DNA of 64,000 bases from an uncultured Dokdonia sp. (GTDB taxonomy: Bacteria > Bacteroidota > Bacteroidia > Flavobacteriales > Flavobacteriaceae): contig NZ_CANLOB010000010.1 of NCBI RefSeq assembly GCF_947492815.1, positions 62,001 to 126,000 on the forward strand. Direction: 5' to 3'. Below the pieces are notes generated by a model. It was not told the origin of the DNA, ran no database searches, and saw only the letters and a list, made by a program, of their open reading frames with translations. The position numbers and the translations under genes are program-made. Below are positions 9,531-19,285 of this stretch, one piece after another (position 1 is the first letter of the stretch; each line of letters begins with the position of its first letter).

Positions 9531-9550
9531 TACGCTTTCGCGAAAGCGTA
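9531..9550. repeat. Dispersed palindrome, perfect 20-bp copy
   Basis: TACGCTTTCGCGAAAGCGTA, a perfect inverted repeat in the leader of the lipoprotein gene. It lies within the over-long upstream frame of that gene and argues for the internal start at 9479. Confidence 0.9.
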
Positions 9551-9642
9551 CCCAGAAAAAACGATCTCTTTTTGATCTTATACCTATATATCGACATATA
9601 TATAAAAGGTTGCGTTGTATATTTTTAATTATGAGCATAAAA

Positions 9643-9668
9643 AAAGACTAACAGTACTGTTAGTCTTT
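9643..9668 (-). terminator. Hairpin terminator of the small membrane protein gene
   Basis: AAAGACTAACAGT (9643-9655) and ACTGTTAGTCTTT (9656-9668) form a perfect 26-bp palindrome. On the minus strand it runs into a stretch of T, just below the stop at 9694. Confidence 0.8.
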
Positions 9669-9693
9669 CTAATATATTATATATCGCAATGGA

Positions 9694-9867
9694 TTATGCC
9701 TCTCTCTTAGCTTTACGAGCTTCTATTTTTTCTTTTACCATTTCTACAATAGATCCTCCTACCCAGTAAGGGATCACAAATGTTAATAAGAATATCATTA
9801 ACCAGAAACCAATAGTTAATATCGTTAAGAATGCAAGAAATCCTAAATATTGATCAAAATCAAACAT
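9694..9867 (-). CDS. Small single-pass membrane protein (57 aa)
   Basis: An ATG at 9867 opens a 57-codon frame ending in TAA at 9694-9696. The product starts MFDFDQYLGFLAFL, has one or two hydrophobic segments (about 8-36), and ends in a charged helix with VEMVKEKIEARKAKREA. A perfect hairpin terminator follows 25 nt after the stop, which supports a real transcription unit. The function is unknown. It is divergent from fumC. Confidence 0.65.
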   Translation of the reverse strand: MFDFDQYLGFLAFLTILTIGFWLMIFLLTFVIPYWVGGSIVEMVKEKIEARKAKREA

Positions 9868-9953
9868 GAGTAATGTGTTTTCTAAATTTTGGTCAAAGAT
9901 ACCGTATTAAATTCTATTTTCACAACAGAAATTTCAGATTTATTGACAGGTTA

Positions 9954-9981
9954 TTGACAGGAAAATTGAAACCTAAATTTG
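9954..9981 (+). promoter_or_regulatory. Bacteroidota-type promoter of fumC
   Basis: TTG at 9954-9956, then 17 nt, then TAAATTTG at 9974-9981. This fits the Bacteroidota housekeeping promoter consensus (TTG, 17-23 nt, TAnnTTTG). The predicted start of transcription is about 25 nt ahead of the fumC ATG. TTATTGACAGG also occurs as a direct repeat at 9940-9950 and 9951-9961. Confidence 0.65.
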
Positions 9982-10012
9982 TAAATTTGTCTTTTAAAAA
10001 AACAAACTCACA

Positions 10013-11407
10013 ATGGAATATAGAATTGAGAAAGATACAATGGGGGAAGTTAAAGTTCCCGCAGATAAATTATGGGGCGCTCAAACAGAAAGATCTCGTA
10101 ATAATTTTAAAATAGGAGCTCCAGCTTCTATGCCTTTAGAGATTATATATGGATTTGCTATTCTTAAGAAAGCGGCAGCATACACCAATTGTGAATTAGG
10201 AGGTCTTCCTATAGAGAAGAGAGATCTTATCGCACAAGCATGTGATGAGATATTAGAAGGAAAACACGATGATCAATTCCCATTAGTTATCTGGCAAACG
10301 GGTTCTGGGACACAAAGTAATATGAATGTAAATGAGGTGATCGCTAATCGCGCGCACCAACTTGCAGGAAAAGTAATAGGAGAAGGAGAAAAAACACTAC
10401 AACCTAATGATGATGTAAATAAATCTCAATCTTCTAATGATACCTTTCCAACTGGAATGCATATTGCTGGTTATAAAAAAATTGTAGAGGTAACATTACC
10501 AGGAATAAAAAAACTACGAGATACATTAAAAGAAAAATCACTTGACTTTAAAAAAGTAGTTAAAATAGGGCGTACACACCTTATGGATGCAACACCTCTA
10601 ACGTTAGGTCAAGAATTTTCAGGATATGTCTCTCAATTAGACCACGGAATAAAAGCATTAGAAAATACCTTAGATCATCTTGCAGAACTTGCATTGGGAG
10701 GTACCGCTGTAGGAACTGGATTAAATACACCTAAAGGATATTCAAAACGCGTTTCTGAATATATGGCACAGTTTTCTGGATTTCCATTCCGAACTGCAGA
10801 GAATAAATTTGAAGCGTTAGCGGCACATGATGCTATTGTAGAAACACATGGAGCACTTAAACAACTGGCTGTTTCTCTTAACAAAATAGCAAATGACATA
10901 CGCCTTATGGCATCAGGACCTCGCAGCGGAATTGGAGAAATTACCATTCCAGCTAACGAACCTGGATCATCCATCATGCCTGGTAAGGTTAATCCTACAC
11001 AATGCGAAGCATTAACGATGGTATGTGCTCAAGTTATTGGAAATGACGTTGCTATAAGCGTAGGTGGTCTACAAGGTCATTATGAATTAAATGTATTTAA
11101 ACCCGTAATGGCATCAAACTTACTACAATCTGCACAGCTTATTGGAGACGCTTGTATTTCATTTTCAGATCATTGCGCCTCAGGAATACAGCCTAATGAA
11201 AAAAGAATTAAAGAGTTACTAGACAACTCATTAATGCTAGTTACAGCGCTTAATACTAAAATAGGATACTATAAAGCTGCTGAAATTGCAAATACGGCAC
11301 ATGCAAATGGTACAACATTACGAGAAGAAGCTGTAAACTTAGGCTATGTAACACCTGAAGAATTTGACGAATGGGTAAAACCTGAAGATATGGTGGGAGC
11401 GCTTTAA
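10013..11407 (+). CDS. fumC: Class II fumarate hydratase
   Basis: 464 residues, the usual FumC length. It shows [12 protein letters not shown] at about 94-105, the catalytic [10 protein letters not shown] at 186-195, and the fumarase/aspartase signature [11 protein letters not shown] at 318-328 containing the mobile-loop serine. It interconverts fumarate and L-malate in the TCA cycle without an iron-sulfur cluster. A good promoter lies directly upstream. The 7TM-LuxR sensor follows after about 110 bp on the same strand. Confidence 0.97.
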   Translation: MEYRIEKDTMGEVKVPADKLWGAQTERSRNNFKIGAPASMPLEIIYGFAILKKAAAYTNCELGGLPIEKRDLIAQACDEILEGKHDDQFPLVIWQTGSGTQSNMNVNEVIANRAHQLAGKVIGEGEKTLQPNDDVNKSQSSNDTFPTGMHIAGYKKIVEVTLPGIKKLRDTLKEKSLDFKKVVKIGRTHLMDATPLTLGQEFSGYVSQLDHGIKALENTLDHLAELALGGTAVGTGLNTPKGYSKRVSEYMAQFSGFPFRTAENKFEALAAHDAIVETHGALKQLAVSLNKIANDIRLMASGPRSGIGEITIPANEPGSSIMPGKVNPTQCEALTMVCAQVIGNDVAISVGGLQGHYELNVFKPVMASNLLQSAQLIGDACISFSDHCASGIQPNEKRIKELLDNSLMLVTALNTKIGYYKAAEIANTAHANGTTLREEAVNLGYVTPEEFDEWVKPEDMVGAL

Positions 11408-11515
11408 GATTCCTACAAGGAATTAAGACTTATAGACAAAGTACACAAAAACATCGATTAAATACTTGTTTGTTCATATATATATAGTATATTAGCACCC
11501 TAGAATTATGTACTA

Positions 11516-12856
11516 ATGCGGTTGATGTTTTTTATCATTAGTGTATTCTTTGTGATTACGGGGGTGTCACAGGAATCAATTTCCTATTACAAGGCAACTA
11601 CAGATCACCAGAATATATCTGAATTAAAAGAAATAGAGTTCTCTACGATAGAGGATACAAATCTTGGAACAGACAATGGCATCTATTGGTTTAAAATAGA
11701 TGCTATTGACTTACCTCGTTCTATATTAGAATTACAAACCTCTCATGTCAAAGAAGCATCGCTATATGATGTCAATGGACAAAAGATTGGACAGATGGAT
11801 GCTACTCGCTATCCTTCGTTTTTTATTATAAACAAGATTGTTGAATATCCATTATACTTAAAAGCTGATTTTCCTTTAGAAGCACATTTTCCGATACAAA
11901 TTCTTGATGAGAATACATTTGCTAAAAAGGACAAGAAAAACTTCTTAGGAATTGGTTTTTTTTACGGTACAGCGCTAGCTCTTTTATTAGCTACACTTAT
12001 ATTCCTTCTTACAACTCAGAATAAACAATTCCTTTTTTATGGAATTCTTATTGCAGCTGTTTGTATCTCTATTATGACAAGAGATAATATTTTGTATTTC
12101 TTTAATGCTAAACCAAGTATTATTAGTAGTATTGAGTTACTAGGTCATTTCCTAGTAGGTCTTTGTGCGACTGGTTATGTCTTTAGATATTTAAGGATAA
12201 AAAACAATAAGAAGCTAATAGAATCTATATTTGTAATTATCAGTAGTATTTCATTTATATCACTATGCATTTATTGGATTACAAATACGCATTGGAGTTT
12301 CCTTGTTACTGATTTTACAACTGTTTTAAGTGTAGTATTACTATGGTCATTTACGCTTTACAATTCAAAAAACACAAAATACCTACTTATAATGATAGCT
12401 ATTTATACGCTAGATATTATTGTGCTTACAGATGCTTTTCTACTACACGGTCTTGGTAAGAGTTTCTTTGATTTTTCTTCTTTGCAACTAAGCATTGTCT
12501 CTTTAGTTAACTTTACGCTTATAGCACTTGCTTTAATCTTTAGTTTTAGAAGAATACAAGGAAAAACAGTAATTATGAAGCATCAAATAAAGATGCATTT
12601 AGAACGTCTTTCTCAACTAAGTACATATAAAAATGTACAAGACTCAAATGATCAATATATAGAATCGCTTATTCATCAATTTGAACTTGAAAATATTGAA
12701 ATTAAGGTACTAGATGGAATTTCTAAGGGATTGACAAATGAACGCATTGCAACAAAACACAATCTTTCTGTAGAAAAATTAAAAACAGTCACTTCTAACT
12801 TATACCAAAAATTAGGTATTGAATCTGATCAAGAAGCTACAGGTTTATTTACCTAA
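11516..12856 (+). CDS. 7TM-DISM-like membrane sensor with C-terminal LuxR-type HTH
   Basis: 446 residues. Signal peptide at about 1-18; an extracytoplasmic beta-sandwich at about 20-140 of the 7TMR-DISM extracellular type (DNGIYWFKIDAI, ILELQTSHVKEASLYD); then seven hydrophobic segments at about 145-350; a short helical linker; and a LuxR/GerE HTH at about 395-442 (EIKVLDGISKGLTNERIATK followed by YQKLGI). It would sense a ligand outside the membrane and bind DNA inside, as a one-component regulator. Its stop overlaps the end of the convergent ccs gene by 4 nt. The target is unknown. Confidence 0.8.
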   Translation: MRLMFFIISVFFVITGVSQESISYYKATTDHQNISELKEIEFSTIEDTNLGTDNGIYWFKIDAIDLPRSILELQTSHVKEASLYDVNGQKIGQMDATRYPSFFIINKIVEYPLYLKADFPLEAHFPIQILDENTFAKKDKKNFLGIGFFYGTALALLLATLIFLLTTQNKQFLFYGILIAAVCISIMTRDNILYFFNAKPSIISSIELLGHFLVGLCATGYVFRYLRIKNNKKLIESIFVIISSISFISLCIYWITNTHWSFLVTDFTTVLSVVLLWSFTLYNSKNTKYLLIMIAIYTLDIIVLTDAFLLHGLGKSFFDFSSLQLSIVSLVNFTLIALALIFSFRRIQGKTVIMKHQIKMHLERLSQLSTYKNVQDSNDQYIESLIHQFELENIEIKVLDGISKGLTNERIATKHNLSVEKLKTVTSNLYQKLGIESDQEATGLFT

Positions 12857-15800
12857 GACTTTTTGTAATACTTCGCATATTTCCTGTAAGAGAAAAAACC
12901 TAAGGTTGCTATGACAGCTACACCTATGAGAATTTTTTGATTAGCAATTTCACCTCCACTTTGATACGCATGCAATCCTGATAGATAGAAGTTTACACCA
13001 AAATATGTAAAGAGTATACTTCCTAACGCTATAATAGAAGACAAATTAAACAGCCATCTACCACGTAATCCTGGGATAAGTCGCATATGAATTACAAAAG
13101 CATATACAATTAAAGAAATAAGTGCCCACGTTTCTTTAGGATCCCAACCCCAGTAACGTCCCCAACTCTCATTTGCCCATTGCCCTCCTAAGAAAGTACC
13201 TATAGCTAAAAGCACCATTCCAACTGTAAGTGCCATTTCATTAATGACCGTAAGCTCTTTAATATTAAGGTCCATTTTTATCTTATTCTCTTTAGTCGTA
13301 AAAATCATTAAGAATAAGGAAACAATTCCTAAAACAGCACCTATTATAAAAGGCCCATAACTTGCTACAATTACTGCCGTATGTATCATTAACCAATAGC
13401 TATTCAGGACTGCTTCTAGATTTGCTATTTCTGGGTTTAGCCAGTTCATACTAGCACCCCATAAAATAAACCCTGTTACAAAAGCAATACTTGCTACGGT
13501 AAGATTAGAACCTTTTTTTCCAAATAGCACATCACCAAGAGAAACAACTGCAGCACCCACTATTCCAAAAGGAATGAGCATTTTACTTACTTTCTGAATA
13601 CTGTATACTTTTCGAGTAGCAACCCATTTTTGAATAGAGATCGCAAGACCAAAAAACATGGCTGCCCATCCTACATATAATACAGATTCATATGCATTAG
13701 ACCACGGTGCATGTCCTGAAATATACCAACGCCATACCAACGCCCCTGTATGTAATAAAAATAAAATAGTGACTAGTACAGTACCTAATTTCACCATAAG
13801 AGATACAAACTTGCTAGGATTAAAAATTTCTGTAATTACAAAAATCATCATAAAAAGTGCAGCAAGCATGTACAACCAATATAGCTTTTTGAAAGGATCA
13901 TTATTATTATATAAAATCTCTGCATCGATCTTCTCTGGAGTTGGCATAATATCATTACTCATACGCCTTTGGAACTTCTCAATACCATCTAAAATTTTAT
14001 TGGCATCTGTATAATCTCCATCTGTCCTAGCTTTACGAAGACTCAATAAATACGCAGGAAAAATTTGATGTGCAATGACAGAATCTGTAGCACGATATCC
14101 TCCTTCTGCTACCGCTATAGGAGAAATCCATTTATTGTTTGGATCGTTTGGTTTAGGAAGGATTTTTAAAATGGTCTTAGATAAGGTTCTATTTAATAAT
14201 CCCAATCGTAAAGAAACATCTCTAAATTCCTTATCTATTATAGTAGGAGTTGCCTCACTAAAGGCGCGATCTAAATAAGGCTCTAACTTATACTGAAAAT
14301 CGTCTGTGAAGAAATCTAATATTTTAAATTTCTTTACATCACTAGGCACACCGATGACATTACGAATACTATCATTTCCTTTTTTCAAGTATAGAACTTC
14401 TGCAGAATTCCAAATAAAAGGATTTTCCATCATAGAGAGTAACACCTGATCTGCATTCAATCCTGCATATGTATCACTACGACTCACCTTACGTAATAAC
14501 ATACTCGCATACGTATTAATAGGCATCATACGTCCACTATCGTCCTGAATGATCATACGACCAAATTTGGCGGCATGCGCTACAGGAACCGCATTGGCTA
14601 CAATAGCTGAGTCAATCTGTGTTTTTGTAGGTGCTGATTTTTTATGAGTAGGGTGATCTTCCTCTGAAGATAATATAGGAAGCACTGCCTCTTCTATTTC
14701 CTCTACCGTAACGATTGAATCTTGAATTCCTGTAGCCGATGTATTGATATCTTGTGAGAATGCTGTTTCCGCTTTCGCGAAAGCGCATAATAAAAGAAGC
14801 ATCGTTAACTTCGCTTTTTTAGCTTTAATCTTATCCAGTGATCTTTTTAAATCCCCAAAACGAGAGCCTTTATCAAATAAAATAAGCATCATCCCAATGT
14901 ATAATAAGAAATAACCAATATAGGTTATCCATGTTCCCCAGAAATCATGGCTTACAGAAAGAACCGTAGTACGTTCTTCATCTTTAAAACTCGCCTGAAA
15001 GAAACGATACCCTTTATAATCCAGAACATGATTCATATAAATGTCATAATCAAATGTTTCATCACCTTCTACCTTAATTTTACTCGTAAAAGATTCATAA
15101 CTATTTTCAGTTCCAGGATATTTTTTTGCAATAAAATCTTTTAACCTAATTGAGAAAGGTAGTTCTAAAGACTTACTTCCGTAAGACAAATACATTTTAT
15201 AACCTCCTACCTCGATTTCTTTTTTGTTATTACTATATCCTTTTCCTCCAAGGAGTCCAATAGTTTTTGTTTCCCCATTAGCTGTGATATCTACAAACAA
15301 AGCATCCTGTTGATTTTTTTCTTTGAATTCCTTTTCTACAATACCCGCATTACCATTTACGGCTGGTTCAGGAATTACAAAAAGAATACCTTGTAAATTA
15401 TAAAGTGATCGTAATTTTAAAGGCTGTACACTATCTTTTACAAATGTGTAATCCGTTTGTGTAGCCATGACTTTATATTCTCCTTCAAAGGGAGATCGTA
15501 TCGTATAATTCTCTCCATCGTATCCTATATTAATAGCACCATCTGTAGGTTTATTAAAAGCATACAATACATTGTGCATACTAACGAGTTCGCCTTCTTT
15601 AAGGTAATGTTCGTGGCGACCACCTCCATCACCTGTCTCTACAACTTTAAGATGAAGCGGTCCTGCCTCATCCTCTATAAACCCTTCTTCTGCACCGCCT
15701 ATAAATTTATTGTGTGTTATTTTTATAGGATCTTTATTAAAGTCTGTGTTCCACGTAAAATCATTGTTAAGTCTCGATGAGAGCATTAATTCTTCATCCA

Positions 15801-16227
15801 ATGTCCTTTGCATAGATTGACCATTAATATCACCTTGCACAGTAAGTTGTAAATATGTTTTTTCGCTTAAAAACGTATTTTCTGACTCGCCTTCCGAAAT
15901 AGGCATAACGCCTTCAAAGCTTATATATCGAGTAATACCTGCTCCTACTAGAATAAGAATAAAAGAAATATGAAAAATTAAGGTGGTTATTTTTTCTTTT
16001 CGAAAGAGCTTAAAGCGAGCTATATTTCCTAAGAAGTTAATCACAAACAATATGTGTATTAACGTAAACCACCAAGAATTATAAACCCAAACTCGCGAAT
16101 ATGGTGTAGGAGATGTGTCTTGTCCTCGGTCTAAAAAAGTACCTACTGCCATCGCGACAAAATAGGTTATAAAAAGCATTCCCATCAATCGAGTGGAGAA
16201 TAAAAAATTTACAATTTTCTTTTGCAT
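12853..16227 (-). CDS. ccsA: Fused CcsBA-type cytochrome c biogenesis protein
   Basis: 1124 residues. The N-terminal half is ResB/CcsB-like: TM segments near 12-30, 50-66 and 80-103, then a large periplasmic part and FQASFKDEERT before another TM. A linker of about 150 residues follows. The C-terminal third is CcsA/CcmC-like with many TMs and the heme-handling tryptophan motif WGRYWGWDPKETWALI near 1022-1037, plus a conserved His in GLHAYQSG. System II proteins carry heme out of the cell and attach it to c-type cytochromes. The fused form is normal in Bacteroidota. A palindrome copy (14770-14785) is read as FAKA in the linker. Confidence 0.93.
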   Translation of the reverse strand: MQKKIVNFLFSTRLMGMLFITYFVAMAVGTFLDRGQDTSPTPYSRVWVYNSWWFTLIHILFVINFLGNIARFKLFRKEKITTLIFHISFILILVGAGITRYISFEGVMPISEGESENTFLSEKTYLQLTVQGDINGQSMQRTLDEELMLSSRLNNDFTWNTDFNKDPIKITHNKFIGGAEEGFIEDEAGPLHLKVVETGDGGGRHEHYLKEGELVSMHNVLYAFNKPTDGAINIGYDGENYTIRSPFEGEYKVMATQTDYTFVKDSVQPLKLRSLYNLQGILFVIPEPAVNGNAGIVEKEFKEKNQQDALFVDITANGETKTIGLLGGKGYSNNKKEIEVGGYKMYLSYGSKSLELPFSIRLKDFIAKKYPGTENSYESFTSKIKVEGDETFDYDIYMNHVLDYKGYRFFQASFKDEERTTVLSVSHDFWGTWITYIGYFLLYIGMMLILFDKGSRFGDLKRSLDKIKAKKAKLTMLLLLCAFAKAETAFSQDINTSATGIQDSIVTVEEIEEAVLPILSSEEDHPTHKKSAPTKTQIDSAIVANAVPVAHAAKFGRMIIQDDSGRMMPINTYASMLLRKVSRSDTYAGLNADQVLLSMMENPFIWNSAEVLYLKKGNDSIRNVIGVPSDVKKFKILDFFTDDFQYKLEPYLDRAFSEATPTIIDKEFRDVSLRLGLLNRTLSKTILKILPKPNDPNNKWISPIAVAEGGYRATDSVIAHQIFPAYLLSLRKARTDGDYTDANKILDGIEKFQRRMSNDIMPTPEKIDAEILYNNNDPFKKLYWLYMLAALFMMIFVITEIFNPSKFVSLMVKLGTVLVTILFLLHTGALVWRWYISGHAPWSNAYESVLYVGWAAMFFGLAISIQKWVATRKVYSIQKVSKMLIPFGIVGAAVVSLGDVLFGKKGSNLTVASIAFVTGFILWGASMNWLNPEIANLEAVLNSYWLMIHTAVIVASYGPFIIGAVLGIVSLFLMIFTTKENKIKMDLNIKELTVINEMALTVGMVLLAIGTFLGGQWANESWGRYWGWDPKETWALISLIVYAFVIHMRLIPGLRGRWLFNLSSIIALGSILFTYFGVNFYLSGLHAYQSGGEIANQKILIGVAVIATLGFFSYRKYAKYYKKS
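14770..14785. repeat. Dispersed palindrome inside the ccs gene
   Basis: CGCTTTCGCGAAAGCG, within the linker of the ccs gene. It is translated in the gene's frame as part of AFAKAE, right before an internal stretch ETAFSQ. Confidence 0.85.
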
Positions 16228-16398
16228 AGCGTTTGGCTAATTTTCCGAGTGCAAAGATAACCCACAGAAGGCAAATAACCGTATAACTATCCCTGTTAAT
16301 ATTCGTTAAGAAATAGATTGCTTTCGTATCCTGATTGACGCTCAAATACCCATTCACACAAATAGCATAATACCAACAAAAGCCCTATTTTTACCGCG

Positions 16399-17160
16399 AT
16401 GATGACGATCAATCTTATCGGAACAGGAAATGTGGCATGGCACTTAGCAAATCAATTGGCTAAGATTCCAACATGTACCCTACAACAAATAGCAGGGCGA
16501 TCTCCAGAAAAAGAAGGCGATTTCAAATCGTTTGCAGGAGAAATTGTTACTATAAACGCTCTGCAACCAGCAACTATTACCATCATAGCAGTATCAGACG
16601 ATGTCATAGAAAATGTATCGACTTTAATTCCTTACCAAGACACCTTAGTAGTGCATACATCAGGAAGTATTACCATCGAAGCAATTGCTCAAAACCGTAA
16701 GGGTGTTTTTTATCCGTTACAGAGTTTTTCTAAAAACGATACCATAGATTTTACAAACATTCCAATGTGTATTGAGGCCACTACTCAAGAAGATCTAGAA
16801 ATACTTCAACAACTAGCTATGCTTTTTAGTACTAAAGTATATCACATCGATAGTCATCAGAGAAAACAAGCACACTTGGCTGCTGTATTTGTAAATAATT
16901 TTACCAATCATTGTTATACCATTGCACAAGAGCTGTGTGATACTCATCAAATTCCTTTTGAGTTACTACATGCATTGGTAGGGAAAACAGCTCAAAAAGC
17001 CATAGACCACTCCCCTAGCGAAGTACAAACAGGCCCAGCAAAACGTAATGATACTAAAGTGATTAATGAGCACTTAAACATGCTCCAACAAGAAGATCAC
17101 AAATCAATATATCAAACCCTTACAGCATCTATTATAGCACATTATGGAAAAGAGTTATAA
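16399..17160 (+). CDS. Rossmann-fold/DUF2520 protein
   Basis: 253 residues. The N-terminal dinucleotide-binding fold has GTGNVA at 8-13 and an F420/6PGD-like layout (IAVSDDVIENV, VVHTSGS). The C-terminal DUF2520 helical domain contains AAVFVNNFTNHCYTIA and TGPAKRNDTKVI. The family resembles ketopantoate and 6-phosphogluconate-type dehydrogenases, but its substrate is not known. It overlaps kdsC by 17 nt, so the two are translationally coupled. In flavobacteria this pair usually leads into a UbiA-like gene and maf. Confidence 0.88.
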   Translation: MMTINLIGTGNVAWHLANQLAKIPTCTLQQIAGRSPEKEGDFKSFAGEIVTINALQPATITIIAVSDDVIENVSTLIPYQDTLVVHTSGSITIEAIAQNRKGVFYPLQSFSKNDTIDFTNIPMCIEATTQEDLEILQQLAMLFSTKVYHIDSHQRKQAHLAAVFVNNFTNHCYTIAQELCDTHQIPFELLHALVGKTAQKAIDHSPSEVQTGPAKRNDTKVINEHLNMLQQEDHKSIYQTLTASIIAHYGKEL

Positions 17161-17671
17161 AGAATACCTTCACCAAATCACCACCTTTATTTTTGACGTA
17201 GACGGCGTCCTTACTGACGGAACGTTAAAAATCACTACCGACGGACAAATGCATCGTGAGATGAATGTAAAAGATGGATACTCCTTAAAAACAGCGCTTA
17301 ATGAAGGTTACAATGTATGTATTATTTCTGGAGGAACCGATGAAGGTGTACGTCATCGGTTACAAGGATTAGGCATCAAAAATGTGTATTTAGGAGCGCA
17401 TCAAAAAGTCAATCAACTCACAGAATATATTAACGAGCATGGTATCCAAACAGAAAATATCTTGTACATGGGCGATGACATTCCAGATTATCCTGTAATG
17501 AAAATGGTAGGTTTACCTGCCTGTCCTCAAGATGCTGTCAAAGAAATAAAAGAAGTCTCAAAATACATCTCGCATAAAAATGGTGGAAAAGGCTGTGTAC
17601 GTGATGTCATTGAGCAAGTGCTAAAAGTACAAGGCAAATGGATGCGAGAGTTTGATGCTGGAAGCCATTAA
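17144..17671 (+). CDS. kdsC: KdsC-type HAD phosphatase (KDO 8-phosphate phosphatase)
   Basis: 175 residues, the short cap-less C0 HAD form. HAD motif I is FDVDGVLTDG (Asp18/Asp20 catalytic), motif II is the Ser of IISGG, motif III is the Lys near HQKV, and motif IV is MGDDIPDYP at about 115-123. C-terminal GGKGCVRDVIE is typical of KdsC, whose tail reaches into the neighbouring subunit. It removes phosphate from KDO-8-P in lipopolysaccharide inner-core synthesis. The gene before it overlaps; the gene after it is the first of the accessory block. Confidence 0.9.
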   Translation: MEKSYKEYLHQITTFIFDVDGVLTDGTLKITTDGQMHREMNVKDGYSLKTALNEGYNVCIISGGTDEGVRHRLQGLGIKNVYLGAHQKVNQLTEYINEHGIQTENILYMGDDIPDYPVMKMVGLPACPQDAVKEIKEVSKYISHKNGGKGCVRDVIEQVLKVQGKWMREFDAGSH

Positions 17672-17735
17672 TAATTAATAAGTACGATCATAATTCAAAA
17701 AAATAGTATTAGTGTAAGTATTGATAATTATCAAA

Positions 17736-18062
17736 ATGGACAGTTCAACAACAGATAGTACTGAAAAAACAAATTATAAGAAATGGGCTTTTATCCTATG
17801 TATCATCTGTATTTTATTATGGATAGCCAGTACTAGTATACTACTTAGCATTTCTACTTCTATTGATATAGAAATACTTGTTTTGATGTTAAATATATTT
17901 GGAATCATTAGTAATATCGCATTGATCGCGGGAGTGATACTCACGATTTTAAGTATTTCAAATAAAGAAAAGAAAAATTATCAATATTATACCTCCATTG
18001 TAGGATTTCCCATACTTATACTTCAAACAGCTTTGATATATATACAGACATATATCGGTTAA
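17736..18062 (+). CDS. Small membrane protein, paralogue of the 26924 gene
   Basis: From the ATG at 17736 the protein has 108 residues; a TTG at 17721 would add five. Three hydrophobic segments follow a short polar N-terminus. It shares a layout with the protein at 26924-27220: KKWAF at the start of TM1, then ILSISNKEKKNYQ here against ILSIVKKEKRNYQ there, then a last hydrophobic helix. The family and role are unknown. It is the first gene after kdsC and so marks the left end of the accessory block. Confidence 0.6.
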   Translation: MDSSTTDSTEKTNYKKWAFILCIICILLWIASTSILLSISTSIDIEILVLMLNIFGIISNIALIAGVILTILSISNKEKKNYQYYTSIVGFPILILQTALIYIQTYIG

Positions 18063-18077
18063 TATTTCATTTAAAGT

Positions 18078-18539
18078 ATGGAAGAATTTTCAAGTAGTAT
18101 TATTCAAGGTGATTTTAAAAAAATCATATACTACCTTACTTCTAGTCAACTTTTAACTAATGAAGAATTAGAAATCTACATAAAACTAGCAAGAGATAAA
18201 GGAATTGCAATTACAGAAGTCCTAATACTATCACATTATCCGACTGCTATTGATCTATATACATTACTTCAAAAAGAACAACTTATCGTAGAAATTTTAA
18301 GTCAATTTAGTCAAGATCTCTATGCCTCAAATTGGCAAAACAATATAGAATATGAAATATGGAAATGGGCAAATAATCTATCGAAACCCCCTGATTATTT
18401 TGCAGAAGAAAAGGTAGTATCAGATTCAAGAATTATTTTAGAAATAGGAAATTTAATTCAGCTATGGGCAACGTGGGATACAACCAATGAAAAACCAATA
18501 CCTATTCCTTTAGATGCTTGGATCAAAAAGGTAAATTAG
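18078..18539 (+). CDS. Hypothetical cytoplasmic protein
   Basis: 153 residues with no signal peptide or TM. Mostly helical; Trp-rich near the middle and end (NWQNNIEYEIWKWANNL, LIQLWATWDT). I do not recognise the family. It lies 15 nt after the small membrane gene and 9 nt before the next gene on the same strand, so the three are probably cotranscribed. Confidence 0.55.
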   Translation: MEEFSSSIIQGDFKKIIYYLTSSQLLTNEELEIYIKLARDKGIAITEVLILSHYPTAIDLYTLLQKEQLIVEILSQFSQDLYASNWQNNIEYEIWKWANNLSKPPDYFAEEKVVSDSRIILEIGNLIQLWATWDTTNEKPIPIPLDAWIKKVN

Positions 18540-18548
18540 ATAAACACA

Positions 18549-18983
18549 ATGAAAATATTTTTTATAATCTTTTTCAATTTATTCATTAGTCTAAATAGTG
18601 GAATAAAAAACAAAGAAATAGATATTCCAATCTCAACAATAAAGGTTGATTGTGAAATTAAAAACGTAATTCTAAAAACCGAACTAGTTGAAAAAAACCG
18701 TAAATTTCTATTCTGGCCTTTAAGTCATAAAAAAGTCATAAGCATTAATCGAGTTATTGATTCAAATGGAGATATATTGTTTGAAAGAAAATCTATAACT
18801 ATTTGTTCTATGGATGCATGTGAGGATAGAACATTCCAGGGAATTAAAATTGTAGATAATGAAATTTGGCTATTCAATTACAACAAAATATTAAACCCAA
18901 GTGGAAATATTAAACGTTATAATTTTTGTAAGGAATACCTCGGAACTAAGTCTTGGGAAGACGGGGATTTCTTTAAAAGGTAA
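18549..18983 (+). CDS. Hypothetical exported protein
   Basis: 144 residues. The N-terminus MKIFFIIFFNLFISLNSG looks like a signal peptide. The mature part is beta-rich with four Cys (VDCEIK, ICSMDACEDR, NFCKEY), which would allow disulfides outside the cytoplasm. No family is recognised. It ends a short run of three small genes; a repeat-rich gap follows. Confidence 0.5.
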   Translation: MKIFFIIFFNLFISLNSGIKNKEIDIPISTIKVDCEIKNVILKTELVEKNRKFLFWPLSHKKVISINRVIDSNGDILFERKSITICSMDACEDRTFQGIKIVDNEIWLFNYNKILNPSGNIKRYNFCKEYLGTKSWEDGDFFKR

Positions 18984-19285
18984 ATCACTTTAAAAATCTC
19001 AATCAACTTACTTCTCTCCCTCTGGGAGAGATGCTCAAAGGGCAGTGAGGGTTTTCGCGAAAGCGTACTTACTCACAATTTCTTAATTACCCATATGGTA
19101 ATACAGCCTCCTATTCGTGTTAAAAAAGACGCTAATTGACTACTATCACTACTATAGTGTAACATTTTCCATTTTTTGCTACTAATCAAGAAAGCTTTTG
19201 AAAAAAGGAATTCCGTAAATCAATTTTTTTACCGAAATTGAACATCCATTTAAATTACGTACAACATTAAAAACTATCCATACTT
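18984..19285. other. Intergenic region with repeat fragments
   Basis: 302 bp without a gene. It holds a CTCTCCCTCTGGGAGAG palindrome with trailing GGGCAGTGAGGG near 19013-19050, directly followed by a partial palindrome copy TTTCGCGAAAGCGTA at 19053-19067. The promoter of the coiled-coil gene at 19286 must be in its second half. I cannot name a clear box. Confidence 0.5.

Noticed and set aside
8361..9638. Longer version of the acidic lipoprotein starting at 9638
   Set aside because: The extra 53 codons contain the dispersed palindrome and would bury the lipoprotein signal peptide.
9873..10115. 80-codon frame overlapping the start of fumC
   Set aside because: It runs through the fumC promoter and into fumC in another frame; the product is Lys/Phe-rich without features.
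16079..16357. 92-codon frame upstream of and over the ccs start
   Set aside because: It overlaps the well-supported N-terminus of the ccs gene in another frame and has no homology-like features.
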